Notes under the pieces: model-generated
Database searches by the model: none
What the model was told of the DNA's origin: nothing
Seen by the model: the letters and a program-made list of their open reading frames with translations, nothing else
In this document: piece by piece, positions 1-7,939 of the stretch
How the letters are laid out: each line of letters starts with the position of its first letter
Numbering within the stretch: position 1 is the first letter of the stretch
Made by a program: the position numbers and the translations under genes
Origin: CAZAJS01 sp964485635
GTDB lineage: Bacteria; Pseudomonadota; Gammaproteobacteria; Francisellales; Francisellaceae
Reading direction: 5' to 3'
Assembly: GCA_964485635.1 (NCBI GenBank)
Contig: CAZAJS010000009.1
Span: 1 to 28,620, forward strand
DNA length: 28,620 nt

Positions 1-313
1 TGTTCACATCGGTCAAAACACTCACTTAAAAGCCGTCATTAACTATCAATAATAAGTGTCAATATTGTTTCTTAAATCATTTTTTATAGCCATAAGATTG
101 TATGACTTAAGTTTAATAATGATGTTTAAGACAAGTGATGAATTGATATTTAGGACAATGGTGCATCAATCTATTTTAAAAATTATCACTGAATGAGCAT
201 CAGGTAAAACCATATTTTCACCTGGTCCTGTAATAGGGTTTGATAGATAAACAAAAGAAATTATTAAGGGAGGTAGGTTTTTAGACCGCCTATTTGAAGG
301 ATATTGAATCACA
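1..313. other. AT-rich stretch without a recognisable gene, downstream of gltA
   Basis: I see no convincing coding sequence here on either strand. The one long open frame, a minus-strand frame running into the 3' end of gltA, resembles no family I know. An imperfect inverted repeat lies at 201-224: the arms CAGGTAAAA and TTTTCACCTG pair with one mismatch around a short loop. It is about 90 nt beyond the gltA stop and has no U-run on the minus strand, so it is not a clear terminator. Nothing resembling a repeat array, tRNA or mobile-element end is visible. The neighbouring gene to the left lies outside the window. Confidence 0.5.
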
Positions 314-1594
314 TTAAAATGGCATATCACGTTTTGCTTCGCCAATATAAAGCTGACGAGGACGTGAAATACGTAATTCAGGATCATTAATCATTTCAAA
401 CCATTGAGCAATCCAGCCTGATGTACGTGCTAAAACAAAAATTGGCGTATACATGGCAGTTGGAATACCAATTTCTTTTAAAATAATACCTGAATAAAAG
501 TCAACGTTCGGGAAAAGTTTCCGTTCAACGAAGTACTCGTCATTCAAAGCAATTTCTTCAAGCTTCATCGCAATTTTTAAAAGTGGGTTATCGCTATGGC
601 CTAAATTGTTAAGCACGCTTTGGCAAGCTTTTTTCATAGTTGTGGCGCGTGGATCCATATTTTTATAGACACGATGACCAAAGCCCATTAAACGGAACGG
701 ATCTTCTTTATCTTTTGCTTTATCAATGAAGTGGCCGATATGCTCTGGTGAACCAATTTCTTCAAGCATACGAACGACTGCTTCGTTTGCACCACCATGG
801 GCTGGTCCCCAAAGTGCTCCAATACCAGCAACAATTGCTGCATAAGGGTCAGTTCCAGTTGAACCTGCTAAGCGAACGGTTGCCGTAGATGCATTTTGCT
901 CATGATCCGCATGAAGCATGAAAATAGTCTCTATGGCTTTGGCATACACTGGATCCGGCGTATATTCAGTTGACTCATCTTCAGCAAACATCATATACAA
1001 AAAGTTTTCAGCATAACTTAAATCAGACCGTGGTGTGACAATTGGTTTGCCCATATAGCGACGATAAGCAAATGCTGCTAGTGTTGCAATTTTGGCAATG
1101 ATATTTTCTGCAGACTGTTTTTGTGAGTCTTGGCTTGTTTTATCCATGTGGGCATGATTCTCATTTGATAAAACACTAACGCCGGCCATTAACATGGTCA
1201 TTGGTTGTGCCCCGACTGGAAAGCTATTGATAACATCAATGGCTTCTTGGGGAACATCGTAAGCTTTTTGGATACGTTGTTTAAATTCTTGGTGAACTTT
1301 AGCCACAGGCAGATCACCATTTAAAAGCGCATAACACATGCTCATATAATCGGATTTTTCAACCCATTGTTCAATAGGGTAGCCTCGATGTAATAACACC
1401 CCTTGTTGGCCATTAATAAATGTAATTTTTGACCAGCAGGCAGCGGTTGACATAAAACCTGGATCATAAGTGAAGATACCATTTTTCACCAAACTGGATA
1501 CATCAATTGTATCTTGGCCAGCTGTTGGTTGGTAAACTGGTAGTTCAAGAGACAAATTTTTATGATTTACAGTTAACTGCGCGGTATTTGTCAT
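314..1594 (-). CDS. gltA: Citrate synthase (type II, hexameric-like)
   Basis: Condenses acetyl-CoA with oxaloacetate to citrate, the entry step of the TCA cycle, in the cytoplasm. The 426-residue product is nearly the length of E. coli GltA (427) and aligns end to end with it. Visible family motifs include the DPGF..TA and LLHRG blocks near the N-terminus, LHADHEQNAST and WGPAHGGANEA with the two catalytic histidines, GFGHRVYKN, and PNVDFYSG with the catalytic Asp at about residue 365. The frame is open up to 1696, but I chose ATG at 1592-1594. It has an AGGAG ribosome site 7-8 nt upstream, starts where homologues start, and leaves room for a good promoter at 1668-1696 that the longer version would overlap. 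The gene is monocistronic as far as can be seen and divergent from sdhC. Whether it is NADH-inhibited cannot be read here. Confidence 0.97.
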   Translation of the reverse strand: MTNTAQLTVNHKNLSLELPVYQPTAGQDTIDVSSLVKNGIFTYDPGFMSTAACWSKITFINGQQGVLLHRGYPIEQWVEKSDYMSMCYALLNGDLPVAKVHQEFKQRIQKAYDVPQEAIDVINSFPVGAQPMTMLMAGVSVLSNENHAHMDKTSQDSQKQSAENIIAKIATLAAFAYRRYMGKPIVTPRSDLSYAENFLYMMFAEDESTEYTPDPVYAKAIETIFMLHADHEQNASTATVRLAGSTGTDPYAAIVAGIGALWGPAHGGANEAVVRMLEEIGSPEHIGHFIDKAKDKEDPFRLMGFGHRVYKNMDPRATTMKKACQSVLNNLGHSDNPLLKIAMKLEEIALNDEYFVERKLFPNVDFYSGIILKEIGIPTAMYTPIFVLARTSGWIAQWFEMINDPELRISRPRQLYIGEAKRDMPF

Positions 1595-1628
1595 AATGTA
1601 ACTCCTAACAAAGATTATCAAGACCCCC

Positions 1629-1649
1629 GTTGCCAATGATATTGGTAAC
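1629..1649. promoter_or_regulatory. Dyad in the gltA leader, possible operator
   Basis: GTTGCCAAT and ATTGGTAAC are inverted 9-nt arms around the spacer GAT, with a single mismatched pair. The element lies about 12-32 nt downstream of the predicted gltA start point and ahead of the ribosome site. As DNA it resembles a binding site for a dimeric regulator acting as a roadblock. As RNA the three-base loop is tight and the gltA-sense strand carries the A.C mismatch, so a protein-binding role seems more likely. The regulator is unknown. Confidence 0.4.
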
Positions 1650-1667
1650 AGGAAAGTAAGCCAATTT

Positions 1668-1696
1668 AGTGTAAGTCGTTTTATTAGGCATGTCAA
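1668..1696 (-). promoter_or_regulatory. Sigma-70-type promoter of gltA
   Basis: On the minus strand, a perfect -35 hexamer TTGACA (1691-1696) is followed after 17 nt by TACACT (1668-1673), a 4/6 match to the -10 consensus. Transcription would start near 1661 and give a leader of about 65 nt. The promoter overlaps the upstream part of the gltA frame, which supports the downstream ATG. Confidence 0.65.
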
Positions 1697-1733
1697 ATTA
1701 AGTTAACTGCCGAATAATTCTTAAATTCCCTAC

Positions 1734-1762
1734 TAGTCAAAACAGGAAAATACGGTTAAAAT
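1734..1762 (+). promoter_or_regulatory. Candidate promoter of the sdh-suc operon
   Basis: TAGTCA (1734-1739, 4/6 match to the -35 consensus) and TAAAAT (1757-1762, 5/6 match to -10) are separated by 17 nt. The predicted start near 1769 gives a leader of about 43 nt ending in a strong AAGGAG site (1801-1806) before sdhC. A perfect 10-bp palindrome, TTTGATCAAA (1776-1785), lies just downstream of the start point. This is the best match I see in the gap, but AT-rich DNA gives such matches by chance. Confidence 0.3.
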
Positions 1763-1811
1763 AACACCGATTGCTTTTGATCAAACCATGAATATTGCTT
1801 AAGGAGAGAAA

Positions 1812-2201
1812 ATGAAAGATCAACGACCACATAATATTGGGTTGGGGTCGATCAAGTCGTATCGTTTTCCGATTACGGCGATCAGCTCAATCTTACATCG
1901 GATAACTGGATTACTAATTCTTGTGATTATCCCTGTATATTTAATATTTTTTATGATGGCTTTTGAAAGTCCTGCTCAGTTAGAATGGGTGCGTCACTTC
2001 TTATGTGATACCCTATTTAGCTTAATTACATGGCTTGGGTTAGCGGCTGCGTCCTATCATGTGTTAGCAGGGGTTCGCCATATTATCATGGACCTTGGCT
2101 TTTGTGAGCAGATGGGATGTGCAAAAGCCACGTCAATACTTGTATTAATTTTAGGTGTTATCATCGCGGTATTTTGGGGGATTTGGTTATGGGTCATGTA
2201 A
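1812..2201 (+). CDS. sdhC: Succinate dehydrogenase cytochrome b556 subunit
   Basis: Large membrane anchor of complex II. With SdhD it binds heme b and ubiquinone and docks SdhAB to the inner membrane. The 129-residue protein has three hydrophobic segments (about 34-51, 67-88 and 106-128). Family residues are visible: SSILHRITG with the quinone-site Ser26 and Arg30 (E. coli Ser27 and Arg31), and YHVLAGVRH with the probable heme ligand His83 (E. coli His84). An AAGGAG site sits 5 nt before the ATG. It is the first gene of sdhCDAB-sucAB and overlaps sdhD by 13 nt. Confidence 0.95.
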   Translation: MKDQRPHNIGLGSIKSYRFPITAISSILHRITGLLILVIIPVYLIFFMMAFESPAQLEWVRHFLCDTLFSLITWLGLAAASYHVLAGVRHIIMDLGFCEQMGCAKATSILVLILGVIIAVFWGIWLWVM

Positions 2202-2551
2202 CAGGATTATCAAGAACAGGATTAAAAGATTGGTTTATACAGCGTGTCAGTGCGATTGTCATTGTGGTCTATGCCGCATTGTTATTAGCATTGTTTCTTT
2301 CTTTAACAGGCTCAAACCCATCAGTGGCTTATCAAGTTTGGACGGGGATTTTTGCAAGCGTCTGGATTAAAATTTTCACAATCATCACGTTTGTTGCAAT
2401 TTGGTTGCATGCCTGGGTTGGTTTTTGGACGATTTTGACTGATTATGTGCATTGTAAATGGCTAGCAGGTTTGTTCCAGATTACTTTTATCGTTGCATAT
2501 CTAGCATGTTTAATTTGGCTATGTTTTATCTTAGCCGGTGTATCAGCTTAA
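2189..2551 (+). CDS. sdhD: Succinate dehydrogenase membrane anchor subunit
   Basis: Small membrane anchor of complex II, completing the heme b and quinone pocket. The product has 120 residues (E. coli 115) and three hydrophobic segments (about 20-39, 56-82 and 94-117). LHAW carries His74, equivalent to the E. coli heme ligand His71, and LTDYV carries Asp85 and Tyr86, equivalent to the quinone-site Asp82 and Tyr83. The frame opens earlier, at 2117, but the ATG at 2189 follows a G-rich ribosome site (GGGGGA, about 7 nt away) and begins where homologues do. It overlaps the end of sdhC by 13 nt, so the two are probably translationally coupled. Confidence 0.94.
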   Translation: MGHVTGLSRTGLKDWFIQRVSAIVIVVYAALLLALFLSLTGSNPSVAYQVWTGIFASVWIKIFTIITFVAIWLHAWVGFWTILTDYVHCKWLAGLFQITFIVAYLACLIWLCFILAGVSA

Positions 2552-2564
2552 AAGGGGCAAGGTT

Positions 2565-4358
2565 ATGAAAATTGCAAAATATGAATTCGATGCCATTGTC
2601 GTCGGTGCTGGTGGCGCCGGAATGCGGGCGTCTTATCAGTTAGCTCAGTCTGGGTTTAATACAGCCGTTGTTTCTAAAGTATTTCCAACGCGCTCACATA
2701 CCGTATCAGCGCAAGGTGGAATTGCCGCCTCACTAGGGAATGTAAATGACGAATCAGATGATTTAGCTGCCGATGATTGGCGCTGGCATATGTATGATAC
2801 CGTCAAGGGTTCTGATTATATTGGTGATCAAGAATGTATTGAGTATATGTGTGAAGAAGCTCCAAAATCTGTTATTGAGCTTGAACACATGGGATTGCCA
2901 TTTTCACGTTTAGAAAATGGTAAAATTTATCAGCGTGCATTTGGTGGGATGTCACGTAATTTTGATCCAGCGAAACAAGCTTATCGAACTTGTGCTGCCT
3001 CAGACCGAACGGGACATGCTTTATTGCATACGTTGTACCAAGGGAATTTAAAACATAAAACAAGCTTTTTTACTGAATGGTATGCCTTAGACATTGTTAA
3101 GTCAGATGAAAACACAGTCGCTGGGATCGTTGCGATGTGCATGGCCACAGGCCAATTAGCATTTTTCCACGCTAAAATTACCATTTTAGCCACAGGTGGG
3201 GCGGGTCGTATTTATCAAACAAGTACAAATGCTCACATCAACACCGGTGATGGACCGGGTATGTTTGCACGGGCTGGCTTCCCGTTACAAGATATGGAAT
3301 TTTGGCAGTTCCACCCGACTGGTATTGCAGGAGCGGGTGTTTTAGTGACTGAAGGTTGTCGTGGTGAAGGCGGCGTATTGCGTAACAATAAAGGTGAGCG
3401 TTATATGGAGCGCTATGCACCAAATGCTAAAGATTTAGCGTGTCGCGATGTTGTATCACGTGCATCACAACAAGAAATGCAAGAAGGCAGAGGCTTAAAA
3501 TTTGCTGGTGTTGATTGCGTTCATTTAGACTTGACACATTTAGACCCAGAAGTAATTAAAGAACGACTTCCAGGCATTCGTGACTTAGCACGGACCTTTG
3601 CAGGGGTTGACCCAATCAAAGAGCCAATTCCTGTCGTTCCAACTTGTCATTATATGATGGGAGGAATCCCAACGAATAAATATGGTCAAGCGCTTACGCA
3701 AGATGCTCAAGGCAATGATGTGCCTGTGGATGGTCTATATGCCGTTGGGGAGTGTGCTTGTGTTTCAGTACATGGGTCAAACCGTCTAGGGAGCAACTCA
3801 TTATTAGATTTGGTTGTATTTGGCCGTGCTGCCGGGATTCATGCTCAGGAAGCTTTAGCAAAAGGCGCGAAGTGGCATGATGTCAATGATGAGCAGATTG
3901 ACCAAGCACTAGAACGTCTCAATCGCTGGGAATCTAACGAAGGCAATGGCGAAGGAGTTGCTGATTTACGAGCAACGTTACAAGAAAGCATGCAAAAGAA
4001 TTTTAGTGTTTTCCGTGAAGGCGACAATATGGCAGAAGGCTTAAAAGAGTTGCAAGCGATTAAAACACGCATTGAAAAAGCGGCACTTGGCGATCATAGC
4101 TATACATTTAATACAGCGCGTTTTGAGGCATTAGAGCTAGATAACTTAATGGCAGTGGCCATGGCAACAGCACGCTTAGCAGTCAATCGAACAGAAACTC
4201 GTGGTGCTCATTCCCGTGTTGATTATCCTGATCATGATAATGAAAACTGGCTAGTTCATAGCTTATATTTTTACCATGATGATCGTGTCAGTACGCGTGC
4301 GGTAAATAACAATACACACAAAGTTAAGCCGTTTGAAGCGAAAAAACGCGTTTACTAA
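2565..4358 (+). CDS. sdhA: Succinate dehydrogenase flavoprotein subunit
   Basis: Catalytic subunit of complex II on the cytoplasmic face. It oxidises succinate to fumarate with covalently bound FAD. The product has 597 residues (E. coli 588). The dinucleotide-binding motif VGAGGAGMRAS is at residues 13-23. His45 in RSHTVSAQGG is the residue that carries the covalent flavin in the family. FWQFHPTG, RGEGG, CHYMMGGI and HGSNRLGSNSLLD hold the conserved substrate- and FAD-binding residues. I chose the ATG at 2565, behind a GGGG/AAGG ribosome site, over an earlier in-frame start inside sdhD. It is followed by sdhB after 13 nt. Confidence 0.97.
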   Translation: MKIAKYEFDAIVVGAGGAGMRASYQLAQSGFNTAVVSKVFPTRSHTVSAQGGIAASLGNVNDESDDLAADDWRWHMYDTVKGSDYIGDQECIEYMCEEAPKSVIELEHMGLPFSRLENGKIYQRAFGGMSRNFDPAKQAYRTCAASDRTGHALLHTLYQGNLKHKTSFFTEWYALDIVKSDENTVAGIVAMCMATGQLAFFHAKITILATGGAGRIYQTSTNAHINTGDGPGMFARAGFPLQDMEFWQFHPTGIAGAGVLVTEGCRGEGGVLRNNKGERYMERYAPNAKDLACRDVVSRASQQEMQEGRGLKFAGVDCVHLDLTHLDPEVIKERLPGIRDLARTFAGVDPIKEPIPVVPTCHYMMGGIPTNKYGQALTQDAQGNDVPVDGLYAVGECACVSVHGSNRLGSNSLLDLVVFGRAAGIHAQEALAKGAKWHDVNDEQIDQALERLNRWESNEGNGEGVADLRATLQESMQKNFSVFREGDNMAEGLKELQAIKTRIEKAALGDHSYTFNTARFEALELDNLMAVAMATARLAVNRTETRGAHSRVDYPDHDNENWLVHSLYFYHDDRVSTRAVNNNTHKVKPFEAKKRVY

Positions 4359-4371
4359 AAAGGAGCTAATG

Positions 4372-5076
4372 ATGGAAATTAAATTTAAAATCTATCGCTA
4401 TAACCCTGAATATGATAAAAAACCGTACTATAAAGATTATACGGTTGAAGTTGAAAATGAAGGGACGAAAGTTTTAACAGCGATTGAAAAAATCAAAGAG
4501 CAAGATCCTTCTTTAGCCTTGCGGCGGTCATGCCGAGAAGGGGTTTGTGGTTCTGATGGGATGAATATTAACGGGAAAAATGGCTTATCTTGTATTACAA
4601 GTGTTGGCGATTTGAAACAGCCTATTGTGCTTAAGCCACTACCTGGTTTGCCTGTGGTGCGTGACTTGATTGTGGATATGACACAGTTTTATCAAAACTA
4701 TGAAAAGGTTGATCCTTATTTACAACCAGAAGAAGGCACATTACCAGCCACTGAGCGGCTACAGTCCCCAGAAGAACGTGCGGAGCTAGATGGGCTTTAT
4801 GAGTGTATTTTATGTGCCTGTTGTACAACATCGTGCCCATCTTTCTGGTGGAATCCGGATAAATTTATTGGACCAGCAGGATTGTTGCAAGCTTATCGAT
4901 TTGTTGCAGACTCACGAGATGGTGCGACAAAAGAACGTTTAGAAAATTTACAAGATCCATTCAGCGTTTTTCGTTGCCGTACTATTATGAACTGCGTCAA
5001 CGTTTGCCCTAAAGGGCTTAACCCGACTAAAGCCATTGGTAAACTGCGTTCTAAAATGTTGTCAAATAGTTTATAA
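4372..5076 (+). CDS. sdhB: Succinate dehydrogenase iron-sulfur subunit
   Basis: Carries electrons from FAD in SdhA to quinone through three Fe-S clusters. The product has 234 residues (E. coli 238). The [2Fe-2S] ligands are Cys54, Cys59, Asp62 and Cys74; the Asp in place of a third Cys is also seen in E. coli. The [4Fe-4S] and [3Fe-4S] ligands come from Cys145, Cys148, Cys151, Cys155, Cys202, Cys208 and Cys212, each in canonical spacing. Two adjacent ATGs (4369 and 4372) follow an AAAAAGGAG site. The second has the better spacing of 6 nt and matches homologues. It is the last sdh gene, 43 nt before sucA. Confidence 0.96.
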   Translation: MEIKFKIYRYNPEYDKKPYYKDYTVEVENEGTKVLTAIEKIKEQDPSLALRRSCREGVCGSDGMNINGKNGLSCITSVGDLKQPIVLKPLPGLPVVRDLIVDMTQFYQNYEKVDPYLQPEEGTLPATERLQSPEERAELDGLYECILCACCTTSCPSFWWNPDKFIGPAGLLQAYRFVADSRDGATKERLENLQDPFSVFRCRTIMNCVNVCPKGLNPTKAIGKLRSKMLSNSL

Positions 5077-5119
5077 ACAAGATATTAGCAACAGATAACA
5101 GAATTATGGGATAATCACC

Positions 5120-7939
5120 ATGTCAAATAAATCAACTACATCACAGATGGCGCAATGGTGGCAAAGCTCACAGCTTGCAGGCGTTAATAGTGCTTATCTT
5201 GATGAAATTTACGAAAACTATTTAGCTGATCCAACGAGTGTTGAAAGTAGTTGGCGCGATTACTTTGACCAACTAACGCTAGATACAAAAGACGTATCAC
5301 ATCAAGCTGTACGTCAAGCAATGATACAGTACGTTCAGCATCCCCATCAAGGTGGCTCATCGACTCAAGATTATCATCAGGCAACAAATCCTGGTATTTG
5401 GCAGTTGATTAATGCTTATCGCGAATATGGTCACTTTTATGCGCAAACAGATCCATTAAAAATTTCTGAAACACCAAGTGCCCCCCTTTTATCAGCGCAA
5501 CATTATGGAGTGAGTGCAACAGATCTTGAACAGGTGATTAAACTTGGGACATTGACAGGTTCACAAGGCAAGCCTGCTAAACAAGTGATCGATCAACTCG
5601 CCCAAATTTATACAGGGTCAGTGGGTTATGAGTATACACATGTGGCAGATGCTCGAGAGCGAGATTGGTTACAGCAGCGTATTGAAAAAGGCCCTGAAAC
5701 GTTAGATGGACAAACAAAGCAAATGATTTTGCAACAACTGACGGCTTCTGAAGGTCTTGAAAAAGCATTAGGCAATCGTTATGTAGGGCAAAAACGCTTT
5801 TCAATTGAAGGCGGTGAATCATTAATCCCAGCACTTGAAACGATTTTAGAATCAGCTGCGGCAAACGGTGCCGAAGAATCAATTTTAGGGATGGCGCATC
5901 GAGGTCGTTTAAATGTCTTAGTCAATGTTTTAGGGAAGTCCTATCAGTCTTTATGTGATGAATTTGAAGACAAACAAGAAAAACATTTGATCGGGGGAGA
6001 TGTTAAATATCACCAAGGTCAGTTTTTCCCGCGCCAATTGAATCAAGGCCCAATGGCATTAACCATGGCCTATAATCCATCACATTTAGAAACCGTTGAT
6101 GCAGTGGTCGAAGGCATGGCCCGAGCACAGCAAGATAAATATGGCAATATGCAAAAAGTGGTCCCTATTTTGATGCATGGGGATTCAGCATTCTGTGGTC
6201 AAGGGGTTGTGATGGAAACATTAGCGTTATCACAAACACGCCATTATTCAACGGGCGGAACTGTACATATTATTTCAAATAATCAGGTTGGTTTTACAAC
6301 CAGTAAACGACAGGATAACCGCAGCAGCTGGTATGTTTCTGATACAGCGAAAATGATTCAAGCACCGGTTTTTCATGTCAATGGTGATGATCCGGAGGCT
6401 GTAGTTCATGTTGCTAAGTTAGCCTTCGATTATCGTCAAGCATTTGGAAAAGATGTGGTTATTGATCTAGTCTGCTATCGTCGTCATGGACACAATGAAG
6501 CAGATGAGCCGTCAGGCACACAGCCGCATATGTATGCAGTTATCAAGAAGCATCCAACAACACGAGCAGTTTATGCCCAGCAGTTACAGCAAGCTGGCGT
6601 TATTGATTCAAATCAGGCGAAACAGTGGCTTGATGCATATAAGGCGCGCTTGAATGAAGGCAAAGATATCGTTGAAAAAACGGATCAAATTGACTTTTCT
6701 AAACAACCAGATTGGTCACGTTTTGCTGAGCAAAATTGGCAAATAGCGCATCAAACAACGCTAGATCCGGTTTTATTAAAACAATTAGCACAAAGCATGT
6801 GCCATGTACCTGAGGGGTTTGTTTTACAAAAACAAGTTGAAAAAACATTACAAGAACGCCTAAAAATGGCGTCTGAAGAAATCGATTGTAACTGGGGCTT
6901 TGCCGAAAACTTAGCTTATGCGAGCTTATTGCATGAAGGTTATCACGTTCGATTAACAGGTGAGGATAGTGGGCGTGGAACGTTCTCACATCGGCATGCA
7001 GTATTACATAATGCCAACCTTGAATCAAATGATTCAACCTATATTCCATTACAGCATATTAATAGGGAAGTTGAATGTGTCATTGGTGATTCGATTCTTT
7101 CTGAATATGGGGTATTAGGATTTGAGTATGGTTATAGCCTAATGCAGCCACAAACATTGACACTGTGGGAAGCCCAATTCGGAGATTTTGCGAATACAGC
7201 GCAAGTTGTGATTGATCAATATATTGCCTCAGCAGAAGAAAAGTGGGGAATACAATCAGGCTTAGTGATGCTATTGCCTCATGGTCAAGAAGGTATGGGA
7301 CCAGAACATTCATCAGCTAGACCAGAACGGTTTTTACAACTGTGTGCGCATCATAATATGCAGGTGTGTGTCCCAACTACACCAAGCCAAATGTTTCATA
7401 TGTTGCGTCGTCAAGTCAAGCGCGATTATCGGAAGCCTTTAATTGTTATGACGCCAAAAAGTCTGTTGCGGCATCCGCTTGTTAAATCAAGTATGGCATC
7501 ATTAGCAACGGGCTATTTTATGCCAGTGATTGATGAAATTGACCAGATTGAAGCTAAATCGGTTAAAAAGGTCGTGTTATGTTCAGGTAAATTTTATTAT
7601 GATCTGTTAGAAGCGCGTCGTGAACAACAACAGTTTGACTGTGCAATTGTGCGTGTTGAACAATTATACCCATTTCCTGATGAAGTTATGAGTCGCATTC
7701 TCGCTGAATACCCGAATGCAAAATCAGTGGTTTGGGCGCAAGAAGAGCCTGCTAACCAAGGTGCGTGGTCATTTATTCAGCCACTTTTACAGCCGTTATT
7801 GCAAGCCAGCCAAACATTAAGCTATGCAGGACGTGAACGGATGGCAGCCCCAGCAGTCGGTTACCCATCTCGGTTTAAGGCGCAGCAAAAAGCTGTGATC
7901 GATGATGTTCTTAATAATGAAAAGGAATTAAACATATGA
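5120..7939 (+). CDS. sucA: 2-oxoglutarate dehydrogenase E1 component
   Basis: Thiamine-diphosphate-dependent E1 that decarboxylates 2-oxoglutarate and passes the succinyl group to lipoyl-SucB. The 939-residue product is close to E. coli SucA (933) and aligns throughout. The N-terminal E2-binding segment (NSAYLDEIYENYLADP) comes first, then LINAYREYGH, the EGLEKALG and GMAHRGRLNVL blocks, NPSHLE, MHGDSAFCGQG, ISNNQVGFTT, and CYRRHGHNEADEP, which carry thiamine and active-site residues. The C-terminal half has the transketolase-like pyrimidine-domain motifs GEDSGRGTFSHRHA and LLPHGQEGMGPEHSSARPERFLQ. Its stop overlaps the sucB start. The ribosome site is weak (GGGATAA), so coupling to sdhB is possible. 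Confidence 0.97.
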   Translation: MSNKSTTSQMAQWWQSSQLAGVNSAYLDEIYENYLADPTSVESSWRDYFDQLTLDTKDVSHQAVRQAMIQYVQHPHQGGSSTQDYHQATNPGIWQLINAYREYGHFYAQTDPLKISETPSAPLLSAQHYGVSATDLEQVIKLGTLTGSQGKPAKQVIDQLAQIYTGSVGYEYTHVADARERDWLQQRIEKGPETLDGQTKQMILQQLTASEGLEKALGNRYVGQKRFSIEGGESLIPALETILESAAANGAEESILGMAHRGRLNVLVNVLGKSYQSLCDEFEDKQEKHLIGGDVKYHQGQFFPRQLNQGPMALTMAYNPSHLETVDAVVEGMARAQQDKYGNMQKVVPILMHGDSAFCGQGVVMETLALSQTRHYSTGGTVHIISNNQVGFTTSKRQDNRSSWYVSDTAKMIQAPVFHVNGDDPEAVVHVAKLAFDYRQAFGKDVVIDLVCYRRHGHNEADEPSGTQPHMYAVIKKHPTTRAVYAQQLQQAGVIDSNQAKQWLDAYKARLNEGKDIVEKTDQIDFSKQPDWSRFAEQNWQIAHQTTLDPVLLKQLAQSMCHVPEGFVLQKQVEKTLQERLKMASEEIDCNWGFAENLAYASLLHEGYHVRLTGEDSGRGTFSHRHAVLHNANLESNDSTYIPLQHINREVECVIGDSILSEYGVLGFEYGYSLMQPQTLTLWEAQFGDFANTAQVVIDQYIASAEEKWGIQSGLVMLLPHGQEGMGPEHSSARPERFLQLCAHHNMQVCVPTTPSQMFHMLRRQVKRDYRKPLIVMTPKSLLRHPLVKSSMASLATGYFMPVIDEIDQIEAKSVKKVVLCSGKFYYDLLEARREQQQFDCAIVRVEQLYPFPDEVMSRILAEYPNAKSVVWAQEEPANQGAWSFIQPLLQPLLQASQTLSYAGRERMAAPAVGYPSRFKAQQKAVIDDVLNNEKELNI

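Noticed and set aside
201..224. Inverted repeat downstream of gltA as a terminator
   Set aside because: The stem is AT-rich with a mismatch, no U-run follows on the minus strand, and it is about 90 nt past the stop codon.
166..387. Open frame of 73 codons on the minus strand overlapping the gltA 3' end
   Set aside because: It overlaps gltA in another frame, matches no family I know and has no convincing ribosome site.
1595..1696. A 34-residue hydrophobic N-terminal extension of citrate synthase that looks like a signal or anchor
   Set aside because: The stretch contains a TTGACA-17-TACACT promoter, a dyad and the AGGAG ribosome site. Homologues start at the downstream ATG, and citrate synthase is cytoplasmic.
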